Positions 22,722 through 34,498 of a DNA stretch of 64,000 bases are shown one piece after another; position 1 is the first letter of the stretch; the number at the start of each line of letters is the position of its first letter. This DNA is from Begonia masoniana. Taxonomy: Eukaryota > Streptophyta > Magnoliopsida > Cucurbitales > Begoniaceae. The stretch lies in the NCBI GenBank assembly GCA_022432975.1, contig CM039502.1:71136573-71200572 (forward strand), written 5' to 3'. Both the position numbers and the translations under genes were made by a program. The notes under the pieces are model-generated. The model saw only the letters and a program-made list of their open reading frames with translations. It did no database searches and was not told the DNA's origin.

Positions 22722-25342
22722 GGTTTGGAGCTGTCTAGATGATAAGCCACAAACTTTTCCATCTTGCATTAAAACAGCACCTAATCCGATCTTAGAAGCA
22801 TCACAATAAATGCTGAAATTACCGTTTTTCGCTGGTAATGTCAATACAGGAGCCGTTGTCAATTTCTGCTTAAGTGTCTGAAAACTCTTTTCACAATCCT
22901 CGGACCACCAGAATTTTACACTTTTCCTGGTCAGGCGAGATAAAGGAAAGGCTATTCCTGAAAAACCCTCAATAAATCTTCTGTAATATCCTGCTAGACC
23001 AAGAAAACTCCGTATATCACCAATATTTTTAGGTTGAGGCCATTCAATAATAGCCTGAATCTTCGAATGATCCATTGAAATTCCTTTATTCGAAATGACA
23101 TGACCGAAGAAATTGACACGATCGAGCCAGGACTCACATTTAGAAAATTTTGCGTATAGTCGAAGAAGCTTCAAAGTTGACAAAACCGTCGTTAAATGCT
23201 CTTCGTGTTCCTCTTTCGTCTTGGAATAGATCAAAATTTCATCAATGAACATGATCACGAATTTGTCTAAGTATTCGTGAAATACCCGATTCATAAGATC
23301 CATAAAAGCTGTAGGAGCATTCGTTAAACCAAAGACATCACTAGGAATTCGTAATGTCCATACCTAGTTCGAAAGGCAGTCTTGGGTATATCCTCTGGTT
23401 TAACTTTCAACTGATAGTATCCAGATCGCAAATCAATCTGCGAAAACACTTTGGCACCTTGTAGTTGATCAAACAAATCATCAATACGTGGCAAAGGATA
23501 CTTGTTCTTTATGCACATTCTAAGGGATCCATCTTTCTTTTTTATAAAAAGAACTGGTGCACCCCATGGTGAAAAACTAGGGCGTATGAATCCCTTGTCT
23601 ACTAGTTCTGTCAACTGTGTCTGTAACTCTTTTAATTCCGTAGGAGCCATACGGTATGGATTCTTTGATACTGGTGCAGCCCCTGGAATTACATCAATTT
23701 CAAATTCTATTTCCCGATCCGGAGGCAAATCATGTAATTCATCCATGAAAACTTCTGAAAAATTTTGAACAACTAGTACTTCCTGAAGTTTCACTTCGTT
23801 TTGCTTATTCATGTCAACCATACTCACCAAATACCCAGTGCAGCCACTCTTCAACAATCGTTGAGCTCTAATAGAGGACACAACTGATATAGAACTAACA
23901 TTTTTCACAGCTCGAAACGAATATTTAACACCATTTGGGGGTTGAAAACAGACTGTTCTTGATCTACAATCAATGGTGGCAAAATGCCTGAACAACCAAT
24001 CTATTTCCAATATAACATCGTATCCCTTCATGTTGATGATTATCAAATTGGTCGGCATCTTATAATCCCCCACAGACATAACACAGTTTTGCGCTACTTG
24101 ATTTGAATGCATAATTTCTCCCGATGGTAACATGATATCATAAAAGTGCTCAGCAGGCATAGGTAACAAATTCAATTTAAGCACAAGAGCTACAGAAACA
24201 AATGAGTGTGTAGCCCTTGAGTCAATCAATGTATAAGCAGTAACATCATTCAGTAAAATAGTACCTGAACTAACAGAAGGTTGTTCTGCATCTTCAGCTT
24301 CAATGAGGGAAAACACCCTTGGCGTTACATTCGACTTTGTCTGACTCTGATTTCCCTTCGGGCAATTCTTAGCAAAATGACCAGCCTCGTTGCAAATAAA
24401 ACATCGGTCTGAACCCAGCTTGCATTCACCAGGATGACGTTTCTTGGATTTTTGACATTGCGGGTACTGGGGCACGAAAGATCCTTGTACTTGCTTCTCT
24501 TTTACTTGCATAGTCTTTCCATCATTGGGTCTCTTTACCCCTCTCTGTTGTTGTTGTTGTTGTTGTTGCTACGGTTGTTGGGGTCGTTGCCCTCCTTTAT
24601 TTTGTTGTTGCTGGGGCTGAACTTCTTGAAAGAATTTCCTAGTGGACTCCCTTTGTTGATAACATTTCTGCTCAGCCCTTTCAATTGCCAGAGCTTTAGC
24701 TACTACCTTGGTATAGGGAATATCCTCGATTCCCGCTATCTCTACACCTCTGAAAATTTCCACCTTCAAGCCCTGTACAAATTGGTGAACTTTATTCTCA
24801 TCGCTATTCACCAGATGAGGAGCAAATTGGGATAAAGACTCAAACTGACGAACGTAATAAGCTACAGAGCCAGTTTGGCGTAGTTGGGTAAACTCCACCA
24901 TTTTGCTTGTTCTGACCGCACGACTGAAGTACTTACCATAAAATGCAGTCTTAAATTGTTCCCAAGTCATCCCCCTCACATTCATCGTAGCCGTTATGGT
25001 ATCCCACCAAAACCCAGCATCTTTGGAAAGGTAGATTGCGGCACAAGTAACTTTATCGGTCTCCTCTACCTTTGTATAATCAAACATTCTTTCCACAGTC
25101 CGGATCCATTCTTCAGCATAAGCAGGATCCGAAGCCTGTCAATCAAAGATTGGAGGTTTAAGTCGCCTGAAACGATCCCCACTCTGATCACTTGTACCTT
25201 CATTGTGATTTCTTTGCTCTTCCTTATTAATGAATTTTTCGATTATTTGAGTTTGGCAATCCACCAAATCTGTTAATCGGTTGACGACATTGTTCAGATC
25301 AGCTGGTTCTCTTTGTTGATCTCTCCTTTGTCCTCTATTCAT
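22722..25342 (-). pseudogene. Gypsy 2 gag-pol (gag, protease, RT, partial RNase H)
   Basis: Gag begins at the ATG near 25342 and includes GFWWDTITA, FYGKYF, VAYYVRQFESLSQFAP, a Gln-rich linker and the knuckle [14 protein letters not shown]. The protease site reads IDSRATHSF, where Arg replaces the usual Gly of DTG/DSG, so it is probably inactive. RT has FIDEILIYS instead of FIDDIL, losing a catalytic Asp. RNase H begins with [10 protein letters not shown] before the gap. Further lesions are TGA at 25139-25141, TAG at 24569-24571 within the Gln run, an in-frame loss of about a dozen residues at the RT DYRELN motif near 23510, and a one-base deletion in the A run at 23331-23333. Confidence 0.88.
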
Positions 25343-25478
25343 TTTGTTATTCCTAGCACATTTAGAACTCTAATTAAATATTAACCAATAAAGAATGCAT
25401 AAACATACTTACAGTTGATGAAGAATATCCATGTGGCAGCTTGTACTGTTAGGCAGTCTGCAGAAACGATTTTGACCT

Positions 25479-25492
25479 GGGCTCTGATACCA
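25479..25492 (-). other. Primer-binding site of gypsy 2
   Basis: On the minus strand TGGTATCAGAGCCC, matching initiator-Met tRNA, four bases inside the 5-prime LTR end at 25497. Confidence 0.85.
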
Positions 25493-25496
25493 ACTC

Positions 25497-27726
25497 TGTG
25501 GCACCCCAAGTTATCTGAACCCGGTTCGTCACATTTACTGTTCATGTGTTTAACCGTACTCGAAAATCCATAAAAATTTAAAATTTTACCCATCGTTTAA
25601 AACGACATCGTTAAAACATTAACTATTTGCAGCGGAAAGAAAAGATTACTTCATAGAAGACCCATTATAAAAATCTTTGAACTAAATAAAATAAGTGAAT
25701 GAAATCTTGCTTTACATTCACTATCGTTAAAAAAACGACAATATAACGTTTAAAACTATAAAACCAAAACCTGCGATGTGAAACTAGATTTCTCATATAG
25801 TTTTCAAAATATATTCATACACCAAAATAGACACTATCGTTTAAGGACAACTAAACTTGTCATTTACATACGAATCTGCAACTTCAAAACCTTTTGTCCA
25901 TACATTATCCCAAAATTTCCTATGCATTTTCCTACAGGTCAAAATCGCCCTAGAGGCTACAAGCACACCCCATGGACGTCCTCCACCAACTGCTCCATCA
26001 ACCTTCTTAAGGATCAAGGCCTTCACCTGTATCAAATTCACCTACACCACAAAATAAACTAATAAGCCTAATGCTCAGTAAGTGATGTAGAGTAAAATAA
26101 AATGCATGCTCATGATTATGCTATGCTGTTTGTAAAAACATGTACTGAGTCTTGTTTATTTTTCTTGCATGACATGAGTTATTGGGATACTGCTTCTAGA
26201 GAAGAGATGACCTAACTGATTGTCCACCTGGCGAGACGACCAACTCGCTCTAGAGGAAGTGGAATGACATATATGACAGTCCCTCTGACGGCACTGGTTC
26301 ATCTGGCGGAACTACCAAACTCAGTTTCCTACCCACAACAAGTATTACGTATTTTACTGTTCTATATTCTGTTACTCTTGTATACATGAAAGCTATGTAT
26401 AAAAACCATTTTCTATGCTTTAGGAAAACCATGATGCATGATTACATGTTGCATACACATCCTTCAATGCTATAACATAATAAAAACTAATAAGCAAATA
26501 ATTCATTAAACAAACAACTAGCATAATTAACTCACTTACAACCTAAAAGTTCTACCCTACCAACTCTCAAAACTACATTCACCAAATCCTCATTCTCATA
26601 ATCTTTTGTGGTGTAGGCCAATCGGCTAAAACGCATGCATACATACACTTACCTCGTGTCTTGAGTTCGGTTTTGTCAATGTGCTCAAGTTCCTTCTTGA
26701 CTTGTATTCCTAAAGCATGCCAATCAACAAGATTCATAAAAATTCATTTAACAACCTAATTTTCGGAATTCCCCTCAAATCAACAACAAATTTCAAAATC
26801 TCACAACTTTTGCTATACATAACCAAATTCGATAATTCTTGAAGCTATGGAATCCTTAGGGGGTCTAATTTAACATGGTAAAGTCAATTTATCAAGATAA
26901 ACTAGTTCAATGTACCGAAATTACAGATTCCAATCTGCCCTGTATTTCACTATTTTCAACTATTCATGCATTACTTGATGTTTTTCCTTCACTTCCAACC
27001 ATAAGCAACCATTACAATTCATTCAAACCCTAAAGCATCAAGAAATTAAGGAGGGAAAACCAAATTTTCGTGCAGCCATCTAGAGTTTATCAACTTCTCC
27101 ATAAACTCAACAAAACTCTAATTTTACCAACCTATAACTAGTATTTTGCATAAACATAACCTAAAATCTAACTTACCTTCATTCTTCTTACAAGAGACCA
27201 AGCTTTTGAGGAAAAGAGTGCTATGGAAAATGGAGAAGAGAAGAGGCACGTAGGGAGTGAGAAAGAGAAGAAGAAGATGAAGATAACCATTGTGAAGTGT
27301 CACTTTAAGATTTAAAGAATAAAGTTTTGACTTTTCTTCATCCTTATCCTCCATTTCTTCTCTTCATTTCCTCCTTCCAAGTCTTCCAACGTGAAAACCA
27401 TATCTTCCTTCACTTTCTATTTGCCAAACTCCCTTTTGAAAGTTTGACTCCTTTCAATCTTTCGCTCAATTGGTTCTTCATTTGTTGACTTTTCAAACTT
27501 AACATTGCTCTTCATTTCTATTGGCTCTTAATTACTTTTGACTTTTCAAATCCCACTTCTATTGATTCATCATTCTCTTTAGCCTTTAGTTAATTGCTAT
27601 TGCTCTATTACTTGTTAACTTCTCAATATTCCATTGTTTCTTCTTATTTCTAAAATTGAAAAGTTTTAAATCATAAAACACTATGTACGAGTAATAGGGT
27701 GTACAATGAAATTTTTGGTTATTACA
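25497..27726 (-). repeat. 5-prime LTR of gypsy 2
   Basis: 2230 bp. On the minus strand it starts TGTAATAACC and ends GGGGTGCCACA. It is noncoding; small ORFs within it show no domain. Confidence 0.8.
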
Positions 27727-28314
27727 TCTTTTGGCTAAGTAATTCTAATTCCCTGGTTTTTAAACCAGAGAAAATTAGCTGTACACTTGGAACGATACCT
27801 ATATACTGATAAGCATCTTTGACAACCTGGTAAGACTCAGGAATAGAATTTAATAAAATCATAGACTTAGTAGTTTCATATAAAGTCTGATCAGTACCTT
27901 TTAGTCTAAGTGTTAATTTTAGAAACTCATCTAAATTATCATCTATCGACTTAGCAATATCCATTTTACAAGAGAATAGTGAACCTTTAAAGAAAGCAAG
28001 ATTAATGGCAGATTGAACTGTAAAAATTGATTAAGCCTACCCCATACCTCTAATGGAGTCTCAGTTCCATCAATTTTTCTCAGGACATTGTCCGAGAGAT
28101 TCAAAATCAGGAGGTTTAACGCCTCTTCATCAATTTCCTCCTTCCTTTTCTTCTGGTCATCAGACCATTTCTCTTTGTCCTTTTCCAGAGCAATGGCGAC
28201 TTTTTTGTGTGAAAGAAGAGCCTTAATTTTCATCTTCAACACACCAAAATCAAACTTGCCATCATACACCGAAATTTCAAGCCTTGTAGAAGACATCCTG
28301 CAGCAAGAATTCAA
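27727..28314 (-). pseudogene. Copia element gag fragment, interrupted by gypsy 2
   Basis: Minus-strand N-terminal part of a Ty1/copia gag. It has a short leader, KMKIKALLSHKK, WSDDQKKRKEEIDEEALNLL, LSDNVLRKIDGTETPLEVWGRL, then in another frame KMDIAKSIDDNLDEFLKL and LLNSIPESYQVVKDA. A frameshift lies near 28010. Coding similarity stops where the gypsy 2 LTR begins; the rest of the element would lie beyond gypsy 2, in the gap. Confidence 0.8.
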
Positions 28315-28430
28315 TCACATAAACCACTCTGTTAAAAAGACCTGACAGCACAGAACTAGCAATTTCAAGAAAATTAAAAATTCAAGAATGCAGAATACTC
28401 AATCAAAGAACACGATTAAAAGAAGAAAGA

Positions 28431-28443
28431 GGCTCTAATACCA
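28431..28443 (-). other. Primer-binding site of the copia element
   Basis: On the minus strand TGGTATTAGAGCC, one base off the usual TGGTATCAGAGCC, adjacent to the LTR end at 28445. Confidence 0.8.
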
Positions 28444-28444
28444 C

Positions 28445-28929
28445 TGTTGTCAATCGTGTCTTGAAACTATGCCGAAAATAGAGAAATAAAATGAAAAACA
28501 AGAACAATATGATTTATCGTGGTTCACCAAATTGGCTACATTCACGTTGAGCTTCACAGGAGAAGCTCTTGCACTATATGAAAAATGATTACACTCTCCC
28601 TCACTTATTCCTCTGAAGAACAATCAAAGATCAAACAAAGAACTAAAACAAAAAACCTAACCAATCTGTCGAACTCAATTCCCGAGCTCGAACCCTAGAG
28701 AAAAAACTCCTTCCTCTAGCAATCAAGATGATCACCGATTTCTTCTGATCTTGAAGCTTCCAGCAAATTCCAGAGAGAAAAACTACCTGAGAGAAAAGGC
28801 CTAGTGAAAACAAAACTATCAAAGAAGAAAAACTTGTCTGCTAAACAAACACCCGACTCCCCCTTTTAAAATAAATCACTTAAAAAATTTGGGCTTGGGC
28901 TTCACTGATGCATTGGGCTTCACACAACA
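28445..28929 (-). repeat. 5-prime LTR of the interrupted copia element
   Basis: 485 bp. On the minus strand it starts TGTTGTGTGAAGCCC and ends CGATTGACAACA. The next bases, TTACC (28930-28934), are the candidate target duplication. The other LTR is not in the window. Confidence 0.8.
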
Positions 28930-29684
28930 TTACCATGTGAGCGAAAAATATATATTTAGTTATGCATGCCCATCTCCTCACTTACTCTAAAAATCAGTAC
29001 TGCCTATATGTAATAAATTCAAGTAATTAATGGCTTTGAATTCCTGGTTCACTTCCTCTAATCCATTCCTATATTCCCTCGTATGATAATTAAAACATAC
29101 AGCCCACCGCCCAACATAATTGAGCACTAATTAATTTTGTATTAACTGTTTAACATGTAATTATTTGACGGTATTTAATTACATTTGGAGTAAGTTCATT
29201 CATTTTAACGAGTAAATTCTTCGTTTCACTCCCCTTTGATTGTTTTACTTGCTATAGTTTTAATATTTATCTTCAATTTAATATAAAAATGGCAGTGTGA
29301 AACATGGTAGTTTTCACATGTCACATGTCTTGAGTTCAAAACAAAATAGTGTGAAAAATAGGATCTTTTAAAGTAGCTTCAAAGGTTGGTACAGTGGGTA
29401 GAGAGGGAGAGAGGATTTGAAGTTTGGGTAAGACCGAAGAAAAGACGACACTCAGAGGGGCGCATGATTACTGGCCTTTTTGGCTTACCTACCACCTTCT
29501 CATCTCCTCAATGTTAGAAATTTCTGGATTGGCTTCCTAGGGTTCTAACGTGTGTGTCTTTTCAGTTCTCGCTCACAATATTAAATTGTCATTTGAGATG
29601 AGCTGCTGCTCCTTCGCACTGCATTCAATGTTTTATACAGTTCATCAAACCCACTTTAATTCCCTTAATCTTAAAGTTTTTTTT
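28930..29684. other. Intergenic DNA, nothing recognised
   Basis: AT-rich sequence without a supported ORF, RNA or repeat boundary. A 66-codon ORF at 29550 overlaps the following MITE and has no domain. Confidence 0.5.
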
Positions 29685-30199
29685 AGGGTAAAATGTAATT
29701 TGACCCTACAACTAGGTGAAATGAACAATTTATACCGTAAATTTGAATAATAAGCAAGAACAACCTTAATGTATTGATAATGAGCAATATGGCCCCTACC
29801 GTCATATTTTCCATCAAAAAGTAATATTTTTTCACTTGTTTATTTTTTTTTTTCCGAAATGCCCCTCACTGGACCGAACCAAACCAGACCGGTTCGGCTA
29901 ATTTCACTCTGATTTTTTTTTTTAATCTTATTTCTCGAAAAAGAGAAGACAGAGGAATAGAATTATAAAAAATCATAGTGCAATTAGCCGAATCGGTCCG
30001 GTCTGGTTCGGTTCAGTGAGGGGCATATCGGGAAAAAAAATAAACAAGTGAAAAAACGTTACTTTTTGACAGAAATTATGACGGTATGGGCTGTATTGCA
30101 CATTATCAATACATTAAGGTTGTTCTTGTCTATTATCCAATTTTATGGTGTAAATTGTCCATTTCACCTAATTGTATGGGTCAAATTATACTTTACCTT
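29685..30199. mobile_element. Palindromic (foldback) MITE with long terminal inverted repeats
   Basis: Two arms of roughly 235 bp, inverted relative to each other (about 29685-29920 and 29968-30199), around a central segment of about 45 bp. Outer ends read GGTAAAATGTAATTTGACCC and, reversed, GGTAAAGTATAATTTGACCC. The inner arms share a stretch rich in ACCGAACC and GACCGG. The arms are mostly identical by eye with scattered differences. It encodes no protein. The size and long inverted arms suggest a Mutator-like or foldback nonautonomous element; I could not find a clean target duplication. Confidence 0.8.
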
Positions 30200-31184
30200 G
30201 GACAAAGATGTTTTTGCTAGTCCTGAATTATGTAGTTAATAGTCAGAAAGATGAGATTTTTAATTTGCAGAAATGTGTTGGGCCTGCAAGATGGCGTTTT
30301 ACTGTACGTTCTTTTTGAGGGATATTTTCTGACTTCTAAGCTGTTTTAATGTGTTTTAATGTGGCTTTAATATCCGCCATTAATTTGAGTTTTCCGGTTT
30401 AAAAAGAATGGAAAAGTAGAAGAATGGAACTGTCAAAGACGAAGACCGTCTCCCACCTTTAATATCAGAGAAAACTCTTCAACAGTCGCCTTTGGCGGGT
30501 AGGGTCGCAGGTTTGAAGCCTGCCCCATCGTCACTATGCTTGGTAGGTAGAATTCGTGGCCATTGTTACTTCTGCTCTTTCCTTTCTTCTTCTTCGTCCA
30601 TTTCTCTGTAAAAACGAGTAAGAGTTGAGGAAGCTTAGCCTCTTTTTCTGGGCCATGCGCATTAAGACTCTTGGGTTTGTAAATGGGAAGTGGAATTTGG
30701 TATTTGATAAGCACGATTATGGTTTAATTAACGTTGATTAATGGTTATTTACTATTACTTTTCCGACTCTCTCTTTTCCTCTCTCACCTACCCAAAGAAG
30801 CGTAGATGGAACATTAGTTGCAGACGGCTTTATCCACGCTGGCCTAACTCAACAACTCCTGCAGAGCTCGACTCTCTCTCTCTCTCTCTAGATCTGTCTC
30901 TCTCTACTCTCTGCTTCATATTTTTTACGTAACAACTTTTTATTTTAACAATTGAAATACAAATTAGAATTCAGCTCAGAGGCTCAGAGCTGTATTGCAA
31001 GGATACATCCTTTCAGGTTGAATGTCACTTCAGCTCAGCTATACTTTATAAAACTGAAAGCGATGACGTTGATGCGTCATAATTATTGTAATGATTAAAT
31101 ATATTAAATAATCATAATCAAGCTTCGAAAATTAGATGAGATTTTCGGGTTATAAAAGTCCGACCCGTGAAGTTCTTCATCTTC
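30200..31184. other. Distal upstream region of PAL
   Basis: No gene supported. It contains a CT microsatellite at about 30868-30910. A minus-strand ORF at 30433-30714 lacks any recognised domain. A TATA-like string (TATAAAAG) occurs at 31151. Confidence 0.5.
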
Positions 31185-31425
31185 ACCTACCACACCAACC
31201 GTCGAAAGTCATCGGTCTGGTCGTATCAGAGAGTGGTAACTAGTACAACTTTGGCCAAGGGGGTCGTCGTGATATAATGAAAGCCACGTTTTGAAATACG
31301 AAGCGTTGGATGAGAACAATCGTGCGGTCAAACGATGATTCCAACCAACCCTCGTGTGTCCCTCTGCCACACCCTTATGCTTACCTACCGCGCGAGCACC
31401 ACCTTATACTTCTTCTTCTATAAAG
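31185..31425 (+). promoter_or_regulatory. PAL promoter: four AC elements and a TATA box
   Basis: MYB-binding AC elements known from phenylpropanoid genes occur four times: ACCTACC at 31185-31191 and 31383-31389, and ACCAACC at 31194-31200 and 31344-31350. A TATA box (TATAAAG, 31419-31425) lies about 125 bases before the ATG, implying a 5-prime UTR near 95-100 bases. By established knowledge such elements direct vascular and lignin-related expression through R2R3-MYB factors; use in this species is inference. Confidence 0.75.
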
Positions 31426-31548
31426 ACTCTTTCTCTTCTCTGTCCTTCCTCAGGATTAAACCTTCCTCTTCACAGAAATTCAAACGTTATTTCCTCTTTG
31501 ATTTATTGAATAATCCCCATTTTCAGAGGTTTTTGCCTGCTTTAAGTG

Positions 31549-34164
31549 ATGGAGCACGTTAAGGTCGCCGAACATAAGAATGGATCTTCAGAGAACGGTT
31601 CACTGGGGAGCCTGTGCAAGAGCCGGGACCCGTTGAACTGGGGGGCTGCGGCAGAGGCGCTTAGTGGGAGTCACTTGGACGAGGTGAAGAGGATGGTTGC
31701 TGAGTATCGCCGGCCAGTGATAAATCTCGGGGGGGAGACTTTGACCATCGGGCAGGTGGCTGCCATTGCCCGGCGGAGCTCGGACGTATCAGTGGAGCTA
31801 TCGGAATCCGCTAGAGCTGGTGTGAAGGCGAGCAGTGACTGGGTGATGGATAGTATGAACAAAGGGACAGACAGTTACGGAGTTACTACTGGGTTTGGTG
31901 CAACTTCACACCGAAGAACTAAAGAAGGTGGAGCTCTGCAGAAGGAACTGATTAGGTGAAAACCTTTACTTTTTTTTCTCTACATTTTAGTTTATGACGC
32001 TTGAACTTCAAAACCCATAATTGAAATGGCCGAAGCTTGTTTCAACTGAGAGAAATTAGACTCGGGGGTGTCGTCATCTCGAGCTGGTTGGAAACCTAAA
32101 CGTTTTACTTTAACGAGAGGGTTAGACTTTTAAGGAAAGATGGAAGTTACTACTTGTAATGCAAAAAACGTAATAAATTTAGGAAAATAGTTATTAATTT
32201 AGTGTTTTTGAGAATTTTTCAGAAATATAAATAGTAACTAATGATTGGAAAGTAGACACTTCAGTATATACTATTCGTCAGGAAGTGCATATTCATGACA
32301 ATCTGTCATGAATCGTCTTTTTCGACCCGGGAATGCCACGGGACAAATTAAGCTACAGAAATTCAAGTTTTGTCTCAGTTACTGATTGCTACAATTGACT
32401 TTCCGTCGCTGCAGATTCTTGAACGCTGGAATATTCGGGAACGGTACGGAATCTTGCCACACTTTGCCGCACTCCGCCAGCAGAGCCGCCATGCTAGTAC
32501 GAATCAATACCCTCCTCCAAGGATACTCTGGCATCAGATTCGAGATTCTGGAAGCTATAACGAAGCTTCTCAACAGCAACGTCACCCCGTGTTTGCCACT
32601 TCGCGGTACCATTACGTCCTCCGGCGACCTCGTTCCTCTCTCCTACATTGCCGGACTACTCACTGGAAGACCCAACTCCAAATCTGTCGGCCCCGACGGG
32701 AAATCGCTCACTGCTACCGAGGCGATTGAACTCGCCGGGATTAAATCCGGATTTTTCGAGCTGCAGCCGAAGGAAGGGCTGGCCCTTGTCAATGGCACCG
32801 CCGTTGGATCTGGGTTGGCTTCGGTGGTGCTTTTTGAGGCAAATATTCTCGCTGTGTTGTCGGAGATTCTCTCCGCGGTCTTCGCCGAGGTGATGCAGGG
32901 GAAGCCGGAGTTTACAGACCATTTGACCCATAAATTGAAGCACCATCCTGGTCAAATCGAAGCTGCCGCAATAATGGAGCACATTTTGGACGGAAGTTCT
33001 TACATTAAAGCTGCCAAAAAACTCCACGAAACTGATCCTCTGCAGAAACCAAAACAAGATCGCTACGCTCTTAGAACTTCGCCCCAATGGCTCGGCCCGC
33101 TAATTGAAGTGATCCGGTACTCAACCAAATCGATCGAAAGAGAAATTAACTCTGTTAACGACAACCCTCTGATCGATGTTTCTAGAAACAAAGCCTTGCA
33201 CGGCGGAAACTTTCAAGGAACCCCAATCGGAGTGTCCATGGATAATACCCGTTTAGCCATTGCTTCTATCGGGAAGCTCATTTTCGCCCAATTTTCTGAA
33301 TTAGTGAACGATTTCTACAACAATGGGTTGCCCTCCAATCTCTCTGGGGGTAGAAACCCTAGTTTGGATTATGGATTCAAAGGAGCCGAAATCGCCATGG
33401 CTTCGTACTGCTCTGAGCTTCAGTACCTCGCAAATCCCGTAACCAGCCATGTCCAAAGTGCAGAGCAACACAATCAAGACGTTAACTCTCTTGGCCTGAT
33501 ATCATCTAGAAAAACAGCTGAATCCGTCGATATTTTGAAATTGATGTCGTCCACTTTCCTGATTGCTCTTTGTCAAGCGATCGATTTGAGGCATTTGGAG
33601 GAGAACTTGAGGATCACAGTGAAGAACACAGTCAGTCAAGTTGCTAAGAGGGTTCTAACCACCGGCGCTAACGGACAACTCCACCCATCAAGATTCTGCG
33701 AGAAGGACTTACTCAAAGTCGTCGACAGAGAATATGTTTTCGCTTACATCGACGACCCCTGCAGTGCAAATTACCCATTAATGCAAAAGCTCAGACAAGT
33801 TCTCGTGGAGCACGCTCTCAACAACGGAGAAGGCGAGAAGAACGTAAGCGCTTCGATCTTCCAAAAAATCACTGCATTTGAGGAGGAGCTGATGGCGATC
33901 CTGCCGAAAGAAGTTGAAGCGGCGAGGGTGGTAGTCGAAAGCGGAAATGCCGCCATTGGAAACCAGATAAAGAGCTGCAGATCGTACCCATTGTATAAGT
34001 TCGTGAGGGAAGAGCTGGGAACAGGGCTGCTGACGGGGGAGAAGGTGAAGTCCCCGGGTGAAGAATGCGACGTGGTATTCACAGCAATGTGCGAGGGCAA
34101 ACTCATCGACCCTATTCTGGCCTGCCTAAGCGACTGGAATGGCGCTCCAATCCCCATTTGCTAG
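31549..34164 (+). CDS. PAL: Phenylalanine ammonia-lyase, two exons (31549-31955, 32415-34164)
   Basis: Deaminates L-phenylalanine to trans-cinnamate plus ammonia in the cytosol, the entry step to lignin, flavonoids and other phenylpropanoids. The spliced protein is 718 residues, normal for plant PAL. The 459-bp intron (GT 31956, AG 32414) splits the Arg codon of ELIR/FLNAG, the usual PAL position. Tyr110 ([11 protein letters not shown]) and Phe137 (RFLNAGIFG, indicating Phe rather than Tyr preference) are present, as are NDNPLIDV, the GGRNPS loop and [11 protein letters not shown]. Oddity: the MIO-forming triad reads Ser204-Ser205-Gly206 ([10 protein letters not shown]) where plant PALs have Ala-Ser-Gly. 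ATG 31549 is chosen because the preceding in-frame codon is GTG. No frameshift or stop is seen; the gene looks functional. Confidence 0.97.
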
Positions 34165-34498
34165 TGCAAATCTGCCGCACTCGATGATGATGAAGCTCTT
34201 AATTTTTTCTCTTCTTCTTTGTAATTTTTCTATCAATTGTGTGAAGCTTTGAAACAATCAAAACACTTTCCGTTTTTTGCCACATTTTCGTGAATATATT
34301 GAAATAACGTACGTTGTTTGTTGCAAACAATAGAATTTATTTCTTCAGATGAACCAGAGTTCTTCCTCCATTCATCCCTTCCCTCATCTCATCTCATCTC
34401 ATCTCATCCTCTGCTCTCTTGGGTTTGATCCTTGTAATTATGGGTTTTAGTTTAACTTTTTAAACGTCAATATTATTATTATTATTATTATTATCATT
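34165..34498 (+). other. PAL 3-prime UTR and microsatellites
   Basis: Sequence after the PAL stop, probably 3-prime UTR to about 34290. It is followed by a CATCT pentanucleotide repeat (about 34383-34410) and an ATT trinucleotide run (about 34471-34493), ending at the Sirevirus copy 2 target site TCATT (34494-34498). Confidence 0.7.

Larger units (their letters stand above)
22722..27726 (-). mobile_element. Ty3/gypsy element, gypsy 2 (5-prime half, decayed)
   Basis: Minus-strand element with its 5-prime LTR at 25497-27726, PBS at 25479-25492, gag, protease, RT and the start of RNase H, cut by the N gap. It is a different family from gypsy 1: the LTR is unrelated by eye and the protein is clearly diverged. 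It interrupts the gag of a copia element at 27726/27727. The TCTTT following the LTR is a candidate target duplication that cannot be confirmed because the other end is missing. Confidence 0.85.

Noticed and set aside
30433..30714. Minus-strand ORF and a tRNA T-arm-like string (GGTCGCAGGTTTGAAGCC)
   Set aside because: No acceptor or anticodon stem could be built around it and the ORF has no domain.
32370..33087. Extra ORFs on both strands over PAL exon 2
   Set aside because: Shadows of the GC-rich PAL coding frame.
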